The notes under the pieces are model-generated. The model did not search any database, was not told where the DNA came from, and worked only from the letters and a program-made list of their open reading frames with translations. From Mycobacterium sp. ITM-2016-00316 (GTDB taxonomy: Bacteria > Actinomycetota > Actinomycetes > Mycobacteriales > Mycobacteriaceae): a stretch of 64,000 bases of DNA. The translations under genes and the position numbers were made by a program. The stretch spans positions 5,518,001-5,582,000 of the forward strand of contig NZ_CP134398.1 of NCBI RefSeq assembly GCF_002968335.2, read 5' to 3'. How positions within the stretch are numbered: position 1 is the stretch's first letter; each line of letters begins with the position of its first letter. Positions 34,621 through 43,068 of the stretch are shown piece by piece.

Positions 34621-35682
34621 GTGACTGCCCGTCTGCGACCCGAGCTGGCCGATCTGCCGGCCTACACGCCGGGCCGCACCGTGCCCGGCGCCATCAAGAT
34701 CGCCAGCAACGAGACCGTGGACGGTCCGCTGCCCGGCGTGATGGAGGCCATCACCGCCGCTGCTGCCGGCATCAACCGGTACCCCGACAACGGCTACCTG
34801 GATCTGCGCGAGCGCCTCGCCAAGCACGTCGAGTTCGCGCCGGAGAACATCTCGGTGGGCTCCGGTTCGGTGAGCCTGTGCCAGCAGCTCATCCAGATCA
34901 CCTCCACCGTCGGCGACGAGGTGGTGTTCGGCTGGCGCAGTTTCGAGATCTACCCGCTGCAGGTGCGCACCGCCGGGGCCACCCCGGTCGCGGTGCCGCT
35001 CAAGGACCACACCCACGATCTGGACGCCATGCTGGCCGCCGTCACCGGCCGCACCCGGCTGATCTTCGTCTGCAACCCGAACAACCCGACCTCCACCGTC
35101 GTCGAGCCGGCAGCACTGGAGGCGTTCGTCGCGGCGGTCCCCTCCGATGTCCTGATCGTCATCGACGAGGCCTATGTGGAGTACATCCGCGACGGGCTGT
35201 TGCCGGACAGCCTCGGCCTGGTCCGCCGATACCCGAACGTCGTTGTGCTGCGCACCTTCTCGAAGGCCTACGGGCTGGCCGGGCTGCGCATCGGCTACGC
35301 GGTGGCCGATCCGGACATCGTCACCGCGCTGGGCAAGGTGTACGTGCCGTTCACCGCGACGACCATCTCGCAGGCCGCGGCCATCGCTTCCATCGACGCC
35401 GCCGACGAACTGCTGGCCCGCACCGACGCCGTCGTCGCCGAACGCACCCGGGTGAGCGCGGCGTTGACCGCCGCGGGATACGACCTGCCCGCCTCGCAGG
35501 CCAACTTCGTCTGGCTGCCGCTGCCGGGGCAATGCGACGCATTCACCAACGCCGCGGCCGACAACCGGCTGCTGGTGCGCCCCTACGGACAGGACGGCGT
35601 CCGTGTCACGGTCGCCGCGCCGCACGAGAACGATGCGTTTCTGGCGTTCGCCCAACAGTGGATCAGAGGAGAACAGCCATGA
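34621..35682 (+). CDS. hisC2: Histidinol-phosphate / aromatic aminotransferase HisC2
   Basis: A 353-residue class II PLP aminotransferase. The PLP lysine lies in RTFSKAYGLAGLRIGY (about residues 215-230), with the Asp/Tyr pair in VIDEAYVEY (about 180-188) and NPNNPT (about 156-161). In M. tuberculosis HisC2 (Rv3772) is a second HisC that can act on aromatic or histidinol phosphate substrates. Starts with GTG at 34621. The stop overlaps the next gene's ATG, so the lipoprotein is translationally coupled to it. Confidence 0.9.
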   Translation: MTARLRPELADLPAYTPGRTVPGAIKIASNETVDGPLPGVMEAITAAAAGINRYPDNGYLDLRERLAKHVEFAPENISVGSGSVSLCQQLIQITSTVGDEVVFGWRSFEIYPLQVRTAGATPVAVPLKDHTHDLDAMLAAVTGRTRLIFVCNPNNPTSTVVEPAALEAFVAAVPSDVLIVIDEAYVEYIRDGLLPDSLGLVRRYPNVVVLRTFSKAYGLAGLRIGYAVADPDIVTALGKVYVPFTATTISQAAAIASIDAADELLARTDAVVAERTRVSAALTAAGYDLPASQANFVWLPLPGQCDAFTNAAADNRLLVRPYGQDGVRVTVAAPHENDAFLAFAQQWIRGEQP

Positions 35683-36134
35683 TGCGCACTGTGGTGGCCG
35701 CCGGCGCGGGCCTGATCGCCCTCGGCCTGCTGACCGGATGCGGACGCAGCACCGACGGCACCGTCGCCATGACCACCGAACCGGGTCCGCCGCTGAGCTC
35801 GGAGCCGACCACCACGCGTGACCGCGGCATCCCGGGATTGCCACAGATCCCCGGGCTCCCGGATATCACCATCCCCAACTTCCCCATGCCGGGTCAGGAG
35901 TCCGACGTTCCCGATGTCCCGGCGCCGCCGGATGCACTGACGATGAAGTGCTCGGAGTTCAACGAACTCGATGCCGCCAACAGGAAGGCTGTCGTCAACG
36001 CCATCCTGGAGGGCGAGGATTCGATCCTGGGACCGGAGAATGTGGACATCGCCCGATCGCTGGCCGAGGCGGTGTGCCAGTTCATGACCGACAGCACCGT
36101 CAGCGAGGTGCTGCTCGGAGGGCCCGTTCCGTAG
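35679..36134 (+). CDS. Lipoprotein with Pro-rich linker and two-Cys helical domain
   Basis: A 151-residue lipoprotein. The lipobox LLTGC (Cys at about residue 21) is followed by a Thr/Pro/Gly-rich linker (about 25-80) and a small helical domain beginning TMKCSEFNELDAANRKAVV and containing a second cysteine in AVCQFM. The two cysteines probably form a disulfide in an HdeA-like fold, as in several mycobacterial lipoproteins; this fold call is inference. AGAGGAG precedes the start. Coupled to hisC2. Confidence 0.72.
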   Translation: MMRTVVAAGAGLIALGLLTGCGRSTDGTVAMTTEPGPPLSSEPTTTRDRGIPGLPQIPGLPDITIPNFPMPGQESDVPDVPAPPDALTMKCSEFNELDAANRKAVVNAILEGEDSILGPENVDIARSLAEAVCQFMTDSTVSEVLLGGPVP

Positions 36135-36152
36135 CCGGTTAGCCTTCACGCC

Positions 36153-36962
36153 ATGGCATATGAATCCGTCACGGTGGAGATCGCCGACCATATCGCCCGG
36201 GTGACCCTGATCGGCCCCGGCAAGGGCAACGCGATGGGGCCCGCGTTCTGGGCCGAGCTGCCCGAGGTGTTCGGCACGCTGGACGCCGATCCCGAGGTGC
36301 GGGCCATCGTGCTGACCGGTTCGGGCAAGAACTTCAGTTACGGCCTGGATCTGGCCGCCATGGGCGCCACCTTGCCCGGCCTGGACGCCGGCGCCAAGGA
36401 CCGCCTCGGCTTCCACCAGAAGCTCATCAAGATGCAGGGCGCCATCAGCGCCGTAGCCGACTGCCGCACGCCGACCATCGCCTCGGTGCACGGCTGGTGC
36501 ATCGGCGGCGGCGTCGACCTGATCAGCGCGGTGGACATCCGATACGCCAGCGCGGACGCCAAATTCTCGGTGCGGGAGGTGAAGCTGGCCATCGTCGCCG
36601 ATGTGGGCTCGCTGGCCCGGCTACCGCTGATCCTGTCTGACGGGCATCTGCGCGAGCTCACGCTCACCGGCAAGGACATCGATGCCGCGCGCGCCGAGAA
36701 GATCGGTCTGGTCAACGACGTCCACGCCGACGCCGAGGCCTCCCTCGCCGCCGCGCACGCCACCGCCGCCGAGATCGCGGCCAACCCGCCGCTGACCGTG
36801 CACGGCGTCAAGGACGTGCTGGACCAACAGCGCATCGGCCGGGTGTCGGAGAGCCTGCGCTATGTGGCGGCGTGGAACTCGGCGTTCCTGCCGTCGAAGG
36901 ACCTGGGCGAGGCCGTCACCGCGATGTTCCAGAAGCGGCCCGCGCAGTTCACCGGGGAATAG
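36153..36962 (+). CDS. echA21: Enoyl-CoA hydratase/isomerase EchA21
   Basis: A 269-residue crotonase. Oxyanion-hole segments are SGKNFSYGLDLAAMG and VHGWCIGGGVDLISAVDIRYAS. The two catalytic-acid positions of hydratases cannot be assigned with confidence; the VREVKLAIVADVGSLARLP segment, with an Asp, is typical of the delta-3,5-delta-2,4-dienoyl-CoA isomerase-like group. It probably acts in fatty-acid or sterol side-chain oxidation. Synteny with Rv3774. It converges on the amidase gene with an 8-bp gap. Confidence 0.85.
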   Translation: MAYESVTVEIADHIARVTLIGPGKGNAMGPAFWAELPEVFGTLDADPEVRAIVLTGSGKNFSYGLDLAAMGATLPGLDAGAKDRLGFHQKLIKMQGAISAVADCRTPTIASVHGWCIGGGVDLISAVDIRYASADAKFSVREVKLAIVADVGSLARLPLILSDGHLRELTLTGKDIDAARAEKIGLVNDVHADAEASLAAAHATAAEIAANPPLTVHGVKDVLDQQRIGRVSESLRYVAAWNSAFLPSKDLGEAVTAMFQKRPAQFTGE

Positions 36963-36970
36963 GCGCACTC

Positions 36971-38008
36971 CTATTCCGGCGGCGATGCTGTCGACTTCGC
37001 CGCGTCCTCCAGCTGTGTGAGCAGTTGCAGCGACAGGAACGTCATCGGGCCGGTGTCCTCGAACTGGCCGGACACATTGCCCGCGATACCGCCGTGCACA
37101 GCAAGCTGGCTCTGCAGGTCGAGCTTGAGCTGCGGGCTTCCCTCGGCGAAGTCGAGGTCGGCCAGGTCGACCCAGACGATGTTCGGCCGGGTGGTCGACT
37201 CGTAGACGTAGCGCTTGTTCGTCAGATCCAGCACCACCTGCCAGATGGTCTGCGATGCGTCGGGTTTGCCCGGGTCGGGGATGCGGAACGGCTGGGCCGC
37301 ATTGCGGATGACCGAGAACATCGAGGCGATCGCCTCGACCTGACTTGCGGGCTCGGGTAGTCGCCCGGCGTAGTAGCTGGCTCGAGCGAACCGGTCGGCG
37401 GCCAGCGTCGAACCGGGCAACGGGTCCGAACCACCCAGCCCGGTGAACGATTTCACCAGTTCCAGCTGCTGGTCGAAGGTCGGAGAATTGGTCATCACCC
37501 GGTAGGCGCGGTCGTGGTACACCTTCGCCTTGCCGTCGATGTACTCGATGATCGCCGAGTCCCCGGACGCATCGTCGAGTGCCAGGTGGATGGCCGGCGG
37601 ACCGCCCCCGGTGGGATCGTCCATCTGAACGACCTGCACATCGGTCCGGGCGATCCAGGCCACGGCATCTGCCACCGTGGCGAAGTTGTCCAGGAAGTAC
37701 TGCAGCCAGACCGCCTGGCTCAGCTGGGTCCGGCCGGCGTCCGGTGTGCCGTAGGTGGACTCGGCGAGCCACAGCACATGACCGGCCAGCCCGGCCTCGT
37801 TGAGTCCGTCCACGGAGATGATGTCGAACGCCGCGGCTATCACGCTGCCGTACTTCGAGGTCCAGCGCAGCTTCCCGGTGACGCCGTCATCACGGGTGAC
37901 ACCGCGGGGCTGTTTCCACAGGTTGGTCATCAGATCCTTGTGGAAGTCCATGTTTCGGCCCACCAGGACGGCCCCACCGGCCTCCGGCCAGATCACACGC
38001 GTGCACAT
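36971..38008 (-). CDS. Ntn-type linear amide C-N hydrolase (choloylglycine hydrolase family)
   Basis: A 345-residue Ntn hydrolase. The ATG at 38008 gives MCTRVIW, in which Cys2 becomes the N-terminal nucleophile after Met removal. Family signatures follow: GRNMDF (about 19-24), DGLNEAGLAGHVLWL (about 67-81) and VMTNSPTFDQQL (about 171-182), with the conserved Asn. Such enzymes cleave bile-salt-type, penicillin V or N-acyl amides. No signal peptide; the enzyme is probably cytoplasmic or exported otherwise. Substrate unknown. Confidence 0.88.
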   Translation of the reverse strand: MCTRVIWPEAGGAVLVGRNMDFHKDLMTNLWKQPRGVTRDDGVTGKLRWTSKYGSVIAAAFDIISVDGLNEAGLAGHVLWLAESTYGTPDAGRTQLSQAVWLQYFLDNFATVADAVAWIARTDVQVVQMDDPTGGGPPAIHLALDDASGDSAIIEYIDGKAKVYHDRAYRVMTNSPTFDQQLELVKSFTGLGGSDPLPGSTLAADRFARASYYAGRLPEPASQVEAIASMFSVIRNAAQPFRIPDPGKPDASQTIWQVVLDLTNKRYVYESTTRPNIVWVDLADLDFAEGSPQLKLDLQSQLAVHGGIAGNVSGQFEDTGPMTFLSLQLLTQLEDAAKSTASPPE

Positions 38009-38146
38009 GCCGGACAGCCTATCCACCGATCGTCTCGCTACGGTTCTGGCGCAAGAAAGTGGTTGCCGCCCAGTCGCTCCCGCGGGAAGTTAGCTTTGCT
38101 ATGCTCCAGCTGCGAAGCCGCAGGCTGCTTCACATTGGGGGAAATC

Positions 38147-39199
38147 GTGGGACATGCTCGCCGCGTCGCGGGGCCGGTATCAGTTGTCGTGACAGCGATC
38201 CTGGCCGCATCGGTCACCGCTCCCACGATGCCAACGCACGTCGAATCGACACATACGGCCACGCTGGCTTCACGGGCCCCGCAGACCCTCCAAGTACACC
38301 TCGCCAGCTTCGTGGAGCAGGCGCTCGAACAGGCCCTGACTCCGCCGGTAGCGCAAGTTGCCGGTGATGGCGTGGCGACCCACGGTGCGGCACTGAAAAC
38401 CTTGCCGGCCAATGCAACAACGGCGGCAACTCGCCCACCTGTGGGCTACAGCCCGTACTACCCGTTCACGACGCCGACAACGCCGCTGGGGTCACTCGGG
38501 TGGTGGGTGACCTTACCGATAGCCATCCCCGGCCTCGTTCTCGACAGCCTCGCACAAAGCTGGACACGGGACCTGACCGACAAGGGCATCGACGCACGCC
38601 TGGCCAACCAGCCCGAGTTGCTGTCCCGCTACCTCCTGGTGCCGATCGCCGTCACCATCCAGACAGCGCTCACAGGTCTGATCGGTGGGGGCACCGTCGA
38701 ACTCGGGAAGTTCACCCTGCCCCAGGCAGTGTTCTGGTCGGCCAAAAGCCTGCGAATGGCGATCGCCAATACGATTGCGGCCGAGAAGGATCTGCTGAAC
38801 GGCGGGACCGGCGTCCTGCCCGACTACGAATCCGCCACGGCGGACAGGTCCATCGCGCTGAGCGCCTTGGAGCCTGCAACGGCTGCCACCGCCACCACGA
38901 AACCGAGAGTTGCCAAACGGCCTGTCCCGCCGGCACACCCCGCGCAGCCACCGACATCGACAACACCGACCGCCGACACCAGTGGAGATTCGGACACGGA
39001 CGCCTCCCTGTCGCAGTCGTCGCCGACCGAGAAGACACCCACCGGTCGCACCGACAGATTGCGACTCGGCCCCATTTCGCTACCCAGTCCGTTTACCCGC
39101 AGCAGGGCGGCGGCGGATCCCCAGGCATCCCCCTCAACCCGGCAGGCGGGCCCCGAACGTCGCCTCGCCGTCAGGTCAGCCATGTCTGACCGGGGCTGA
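38147..39199 (+). CDS. Secreted/anchored hypothetical protein, paralogue of the one at 40890
   Basis: A 350-residue protein starting with GTG at 38147, with GGGGGA just upstream and a TATGCT-like -10 near 38099. An Ala/Val-rich signal or anchor (PVSVVVTAILAASVTAP) is followed by a conserved central region (YSPYYPFTTP, then DKGIDARLANQPELLSRYLL, then AAEKDLLNG) that is shared with the protein at 40890. The last 130 residues are Thr/Pro/Ser-rich and disordered. No domain recognised. Probably a cell-envelope protein. Confidence 0.7.
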   Translation: MGHARRVAGPVSVVVTAILAASVTAPTMPTHVESTHTATLASRAPQTLQVHLASFVEQALEQALTPPVAQVAGDGVATHGAALKTLPANATTAATRPPVGYSPYYPFTTPTTPLGSLGWWVTLPIAIPGLVLDSLAQSWTRDLTDKGIDARLANQPELLSRYLLVPIAVTIQTALTGLIGGGTVELGKFTLPQAVFWSAKSLRMAIANTIAAEKDLLNGGTGVLPDYESATADRSIALSALEPATAATATTKPRVAKRPVPPAHPAQPPTSTTPTADTSGDSDTDASLSQSSPTEKTPTGRTDRLRLGPISLPSPFTRSRAAADPQASPSTRQAGPERRLAVRSAMSDRG

Positions 39200-39695
39200 C
39201 GGCTGGGCGTTGGTTCAGTGCCGGAACCTCTGCACGCTCAGTAGCACGACCTCAGCCGTCGGGTCACAGCGACCATCGCGCCGGGCACACCGTGCAATCG
39301 CCCAGCCTGCACTCACAGGCGTTACGGGCTGCCGAGGTGAAGTCGGTGCGCGGCCATTCGTCGACACCGTACCCCCGGTCAGTGCGCCGCTGGCCGGAAA
39401 GCGCGGCGCTGACCAGCATCACTGCTGTCGAAGTTGCTGCCATCATCAACAGCGATCCGTCTGCTATTGCTGACCGCATCCCCACCGTCCTGCCGAAGTG
39501 ACACGAAATGGGAACCTCGTGTCTATCGAAACCCAGCGAAAGTTGCCGAGCACATATCAAGATCGTTGCTTGGGACCCTCGCACGCAAGCTGGATTCCGT
39601 CAATATGGTCCGGAACACACCCCTGTGGACAGCGTCCAGCGCGACACGAACGACCGAGTCGGGCCGTTCTCGTCAGTCGGCACTTCGCGGGTAGG
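39200..39695. other. Intergenic region with one doubtful small frame
   Basis: A 496-bp stretch between the secreted-protein gene and the gene at 39696. Apart from the doubtful frame at 39264-39479 no gene, RNA or clear terminator is visible. Confidence 0.4.
39264..39479 (-). CDS. Possible small membrane protein with Cys-rich tail
   Basis: A 71-residue open frame starting MRSAIADGSL at 39479, with AGGA 8 bases upstream. One hydrophobic helix (SLLMMAATSTAVMLVSAAL) is followed by a short soluble part ending CECRLGDCTVC, four cysteines in 11 residues. No family known. The helix, the ribosome site and the Cys cluster make it worth listing, but it could be a chance frame. Confidence 0.3.
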   Translation of the reverse strand: MRSAIADGSLLMMAATSTAVMLVSAALSGQRRTDRGYGVDEWPRTDFTSAARNACECRLGDCTVCPARWSL

Positions 39696-40097
39696 TCAGG
39701 GCTGCTGCGCACCGGCCGGGGATTCCCCGATGCCGGTTACCGTCCACGCCGACACATCCCTGAGGCGGATGCGCAGAGCGTCATGCTCGACCACAGTGCC
39801 CGCCACATAGCAGCGGGCCTTGCGCAGATGCAGGAACACCCGGTCAACCTCCGCGCCGAGCGTTGCGACACGTGCCGCGACATCGTCGGCATCGTTCATG
39901 TTGAAGAACTTCGCGACGTAGTGGCCGAAGTAGGCACTGGGGACCGTGATTCCCGTCGCCACCCCCCAGGGCAAATACAACGTGACCTCGATACTCACCG
40001 CGACGGCCTCGGAATCGATATGCCGCAGTAGGGCATCCGCACCGGCGGCTCCGGGATCAGGAGAGACCATGCGGACATCGTAGAAGATTTCCTGCAT
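39696..40097 (-). CDS. Hypothetical protein
   Basis: A 133-residue soluble protein, no signal peptide, no recognised domain. It looks structured, with alternating strands and helices (SIEVTLYLPWGVATG, AYFGHYVAKFFNM, DDVAARVATLGAEVDRVFLHL, YVAGTVVEHDALRIRL). The ATG at 40097 follows an A/T-rich stretch that may be the promoter, and no ribosome site is seen, so the message may be leaderless. It lies between two paralogous secreted-protein genes. Confidence 0.55.
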   Translation of the reverse strand: MQEIFYDVRMVSPDPGAAGADALLRHIDSEAVAVSIEVTLYLPWGVATGITVPSAYFGHYVAKFFNMNDADDVAARVATLGAEVDRVFLHLRKARCYVAGTVVEHDALRIRLRDVSAWTVTGIGESPAGAQQP

Positions 40098-40399
40098 TCG
40101 TTGTCAATCAAAATCTATCGTGGCTGGGGTAGACATCTGCGTTTGGGTGCGCTACATTCGTTCTCGTTGAGTACAAAGAGGGAATGTGGGCGCGGGAGAT
40201 GACGAACTACCCGCGAAGCAGGAGATCGAAAGCGGCCCAGCAGTATCGACCGGATGCTCCACATCGGTCCGGGTCGCTGCAGTACCCAGAGAGAAGTGCC
40301 GAGCAGGTCGATACACTCGGCGGCAAGAAAGGAGGAGCTACCGTCGGATCGCCCGCACGAGTACGGGGCCGATACCGCAGCTACGAAGCAGTGTCGAAA
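40098..40399. other. Leader-like region without a convincing gene
   Basis: Together with 40400-40524 this is a 427-bp gap before the MerR-like gene. Overlapping short frames are present, none convincing. A hairpin GCCGAG (40298-40303) / CTCGGC with a 12-base loop lies in it, and the region leads into the palindrome at 40400 and the strong hairpin at 40418. It could be a structured 5' leader or a small RNA. Confidence 0.35.
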
Positions 40400-40412
40400 G
40401 ATGGTAACCATC
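40400..40412. promoter_or_regulatory. Perfect palindrome GATGGT-A-ACCATC
   Basis: A 13-bp perfect inverted repeat 113 bp upstream of the MerR-like start. Size and symmetry fit a regulator's operator or a short RNA hairpin; which one is unknown. Confidence 0.4.
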
Positions 40413-40417
40413 TCCTC

Positions 40418-40461
40418 AGGGCCGGCGGCCCGGCGCGTCTCATGGCCGGGTTGCCGGCCCT
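40418..40461 (+). terminator. Strong terminator-like hairpin upstream of the MerR-like gene
   Basis: AGGGCCGGC (40418-40426) pairs with GCCGGCCCT (40453-40461), and after a GG/TT mismatch CCCGGC pairs with GCCGGG; the tail TCTATTTCC follows. It sits between a leader-like region and the MerR-like gene, so it could end a small RNA or act as an attenuator. Confidence 0.6.
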
Positions 40462-40524
40462 TCTATTTCCTGCGGTAAATTCCAAGCCTCGACGAGTTCC
40501 TCCGGTAAGGCCTTGAAAGGCGCT

Positions 40525-40893
40525 GTGGCACCCCCGAAGAACACATCCGGCACGAGCCCCGACGACAGGTTCGATGACGAGGACTACCCCGCCTACAGCA
40601 TGGGTAGCGCCGCTCAGATGTTGGGGACCACGCCGGGGTTTCTGCGCAGCCTCGACGAGGCGAAGTTGCTGACCCCGCAACGCTCCGAGGGCGGGCACCG
40701 AAGGTACTCCCGCTACCAACTTCGCATCGCTGCGCGTGCCCGCGAGCTGGTCGACCAGGGGACCGCCCTGGAGGCGGCGTGCCGAATCATCATCCTCGAA
40801 GACCAACTCGCCGAAGCACAGGCGATCAATGCCGAACTCCACAGCCGCCTGACCGACACCGATGCCGCCACCGGAGACGGCAACAAAAGCTAG
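40525..40893 (+). CDS. Small MerR-family helix-turn-helix regulator
   Basis: A 122-residue protein. After a disordered acidic N-terminus (about 1-28) comes a MerR DNA-binding domain: YSMGSAAQMLGTTPGFLRSL, then RSEGGHRRYSRYQLRIAARA. A short helix (EAACRIIILEDQLAEAQAIN) ends it; there is no ligand-sensing domain. GTG at 40525 is preferred, with GAAAGG 4 bases upstream; TTG at 40513 is possible. It overlaps by 4 bp, convergently, with the secreted-protein gene. Confidence 0.78.
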   Translation: MAPPKNTSGTSPDDRFDDEDYPAYSMGSAAQMLGTTPGFLRSLDEAKLLTPQRSEGGHRRYSRYQLRIAARARELVDQGTALEAACRIIILEDQLAEAQAINAELHSRLTDTDAATGDGNKS

Positions 40894-41888
40894 CCGGCGG
40901 TGCTGTCCGAGTCCCCGCTGCGATCGGAGGGATCCGACTCTCCCGACTTGGGTGACGAAGAGGCACTGTCGTTGTCCGCCTGCACGTTCGCCGCAGGGGC
41001 ACCCGACGTAGTCGTGGCCGGTCGGGTTGTCTTCTTGGACGTCGGGAACTTCAGCGTCGGCAGTTTCAGCTTCGGCAGCTTGAGGGTGGGGAACTTGAAG
41101 GTGGGCTTCTTCGGTACGGACGTCACGACGTCGGTGATTTCCGGGGCGTCGAGGACAGCGGCCTCTCCGGTGATCTCCGCCCCACCGGCCTTGGCCTGAT
41201 CGTCGTCGTTCGTTGCCGTGTCAGCGGTCGCGTGCGTAAGTCCTGTTGCCGGCGCAGAGTCCGTCTGCCCGGTCGACAACGTCACCGTCGATGCCGCGTC
41301 CGGGAGTTCGGTCGATGACACCTCCGGCGTCGCGGCCGTCGCTCCAGATACCTCGGGGGCCAACGTCGACTGGCCGAACAGTGCTTTCTCGGCGGCGACG
41401 AACCCCTCGAGGGCGGTCTTCACCGCATCGACGAAGAAGCTCAGTGCCTCCGCCGGGGTGAACTTGCCGTAGACATAGGTTCCCTCCAGCCCACCGACAA
41501 GGGCGGTCTGAGCAGCCACGGCCAGCGGCAGCACGAGGCTACGGGCGATCAACTGAGGCTGCTGGGCCCACCGCGGGTCAAGGCCTGCCTCGGTGAGAGT
41601 CTGTGTCGCCCCGTCGAAGACCGGTAGCAACAGCGCGGTCTGGGTCGCAAATGCCGTAGTCAACGCGTACCCGATCAAGCCCACTGGCTGCGCGTAGGGA
41701 ACGAACGGGTTATAGGCCGTCAACTGCACCGGCAGTGACTTCACCTCGTGCACGACAGCCGGCACGAGGTTCTCCGCTGCATGTTGCACCGGTGGAGCGC
41801 TCACTGCGGTCGCAGTCGCGATCACCACCGCACCGGTGAACGCCACCATCGGCGCCGTCCGTACCCGCACATAACCTTGAGCGTCCAC
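40890..41888 (-). CDS. Secreted/anchored hypothetical protein, paralogue of the one at 38147
   Basis: A 332-residue protein starting with GTG at 41888 (GGGGGAG just upstream). A signal or anchor (MVAFTGAVVIATATAVSAP) precedes the central region shared with its paralogue: YNPFVPYAQP, a GLDPRWAQQPQLIARSLVLP segment and VAAEKALFG. The C-terminal third is different: acidic, then a Lys/Pro/Leu repeat (KLPKLKLPTLKFPTSKK) and a Ser/Asp-rich tail. The KLP-type repeats suggest wall binding or a rod-like stalk. No domain known. Confidence 0.7.
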   Translation of the reverse strand: MDAQGYVRVRTAPMVAFTGAVVIATATAVSAPPVQHAAENLVPAVVHEVKSLPVQLTAYNPFVPYAQPVGLIGYALTTAFATQTALLLPVFDGATQTLTEAGLDPRWAQQPQLIARSLVLPLAVAAQTALVGGLEGTYVYGKFTPAEALSFFVDAVKTALEGFVAAEKALFGQSTLAPEVSGATAATPEVSSTELPDAASTVTLSTGQTDSAPATGLTHATADTATNDDDQAKAGGAEITGEAAVLDAPEITDVVTSVPKKPTFKFPTLKLPKLKLPTLKFPTSKKTTRPATTTSGAPAANVQADNDSASSSPKSGESDPSDRSGDSDSTAG

Positions 41889-42408
41889 CGCTCCCCCTTC
41901 GGTTGGATGAGAAGCCCATATAACCACATGGACGTTTGCTGCGTGACGTGAATTGTCCTACTGCCAATCGGATTTGTCGTGAACCAAGGTTGCTCTGCAG
42001 CGCGCGCTCGGCGCGTCTCTACGAACCCCATGCCTTCGAGCAAACGCCCCCACGTGCCGGCAGCACACCGCCGAGCGCAACAATGCGAAGCCACACCGGC
42101 AGGCCACAGGTGAGGTCTGGATTCCCCACGCGCGCAGGAGATTCCGCGCCATGCGACTTCGGCCGCACACGGTGTGGTCCCATTCACGGATTCCGGACCG
42201 AATCATGCTCGGCGACAGATCACGCGCGGCCACGCCAGAGTTTGCTGGTGGACCCCCGGGACACCGATTGCGGTCGGCCGCGCCGTGGCCGGAGGATCGG
42301 TGGCGTCGCGGACAGGGAGTACCGACGCGAAACGCCGCGGGCAGACTCAGATCCGGCCAGACCGAGATCGCACCCGGCTTTCGCCGAGTTCGAGCAAACG
42401 CAACTTGG
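41889..42408. other. Intergenic region left of tRNA-Ser(TGA)
   Basis: A 520-bp stretch with no convincing gene on either strand. A TATAT-like -10 near 41920 on the minus strand may serve the secreted-protein gene. As it abuts the 3' end of a tRNA it might hold attachment-site remnants, but I see no repeat pair for this tRNA. Confidence 0.35.
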
Positions 42409-42495
42409 CGGTGGCGGAGGGATTTGAACCCCCGGTCGGTGTTAGCCGACTCTCGCTTTCAAGGCGAGTGCATTAGGCCGCTCTGCCACGCCACC
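42409..42495 (-). tRNA. tRNA-Ser(TGA)
   Basis: An 87-base class II tRNA on the minus strand. The acceptor pairs GGTGGCG with CGCCACC, the anticodon loop CTTGAAA gives TGA, and a long variable arm is present. The T-arm contains GGTTCAAATCC. CCA is not encoded. Confidence 0.95.
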
Positions 42496-42514
42496 GTGGA
42501 CAAGCCTAAGCGGT

Positions 42515-43027
42515 CTATACCCGTCCGAGTTTCGCGGGCCGCCCGTCGGCCTGTAGGCCAACACTGATCCGGCGGCAGTTCTCGCCCGTCGCGGTGATCT
42601 GCGAGCGCGACAGCCGGCCCAGGTAGTGGTTGCGCACGCCGGCACTGTAGGTCTGCATCGCCTCGGCCAGCAGGGCGCGGCCGTCATCGGTGATGGTGGC
42701 CAGCACGCCGCGGCGGTCCTCCGGGCTGGCGACCCGGGTCACCAGGTTCAGCTTCTCCAGCCGGTGGATCTGCCGGGTCACCCGGCTGGGTAGTGACATC
42801 AGCCCCTCGGCGAGGTCGCCCATGCGTGCCGAACCGCTGTCCGAGCTGTCCAGGATGTCGAGCAACCGTACGTCGTTCAGCGCCAGCCCGTGGGCATCCA
42901 CCAGTGACCTGTTCAATGTGGCATAGATGCGCAACGCCGAGTCCAGAAAGTTTTGCCACGATTTCTGCTCAGCGATATCCAGCCCCGGCATGGTGCTTGC
43001 CGTGCGCCCTCCGATGATCGCTTCCAT
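42515..43027 (-). CDS. MarR-family regulator
   Basis: A 170-residue winged-helix regulator: NDVRLLDILDSSDSG, MGDLAEGLMSLPSRVTRQIH with the recognition helix, and the wing VTRVASPEDRRGVLATITDDG, all typical of MarR. The ATG at 43027 (MEAIIGG) is chosen. It is divergent from the quinone oxidoreductase across 41 bp and probably regulates it. Ligand unknown. Confidence 0.85.
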   Translation of the reverse strand: MEAIIGGRTASTMPGLDIAEQKSWQNFLDSALRIYATLNRSLVDAHGLALNDVRLLDILDSSDSGSARMGDLAEGLMSLPSRVTRQIHRLEKLNLVTRVASPEDRRGVLATITDDGRALLAEAMQTYSAGVRNHYLGRLSRSQITATGENCRRISVGLQADGRPAKLGRV

Positions 43028-43068
43028 CGCGTAATCGTACGGCTGAAACGAGTAGTAGCGTAGGGCCA

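Noticed and set aside
37514..38146. Upstream part of the frame that contains the secreted protein at 38147
   Set aside because: It lies antisense to the Ntn hydrolase and lacks a plausible start; GTG at 38147 has a good ribosome site and begins the signal segment.
40184..40516. A 110-codon frame upstream of the MerR-like gene
   Set aside because: Arg/Ser/Pro-rich, crosses the terminator-like hairpin, no ribosome site.
13855..42495. The tRNA-Ser genes at 13855 and 42409 as a long dispersed repeat
   Set aside because: They are isoacceptor genes (CGA and TGA) that share acceptor and T-arm sequence; similarity ends at the gene boundaries.
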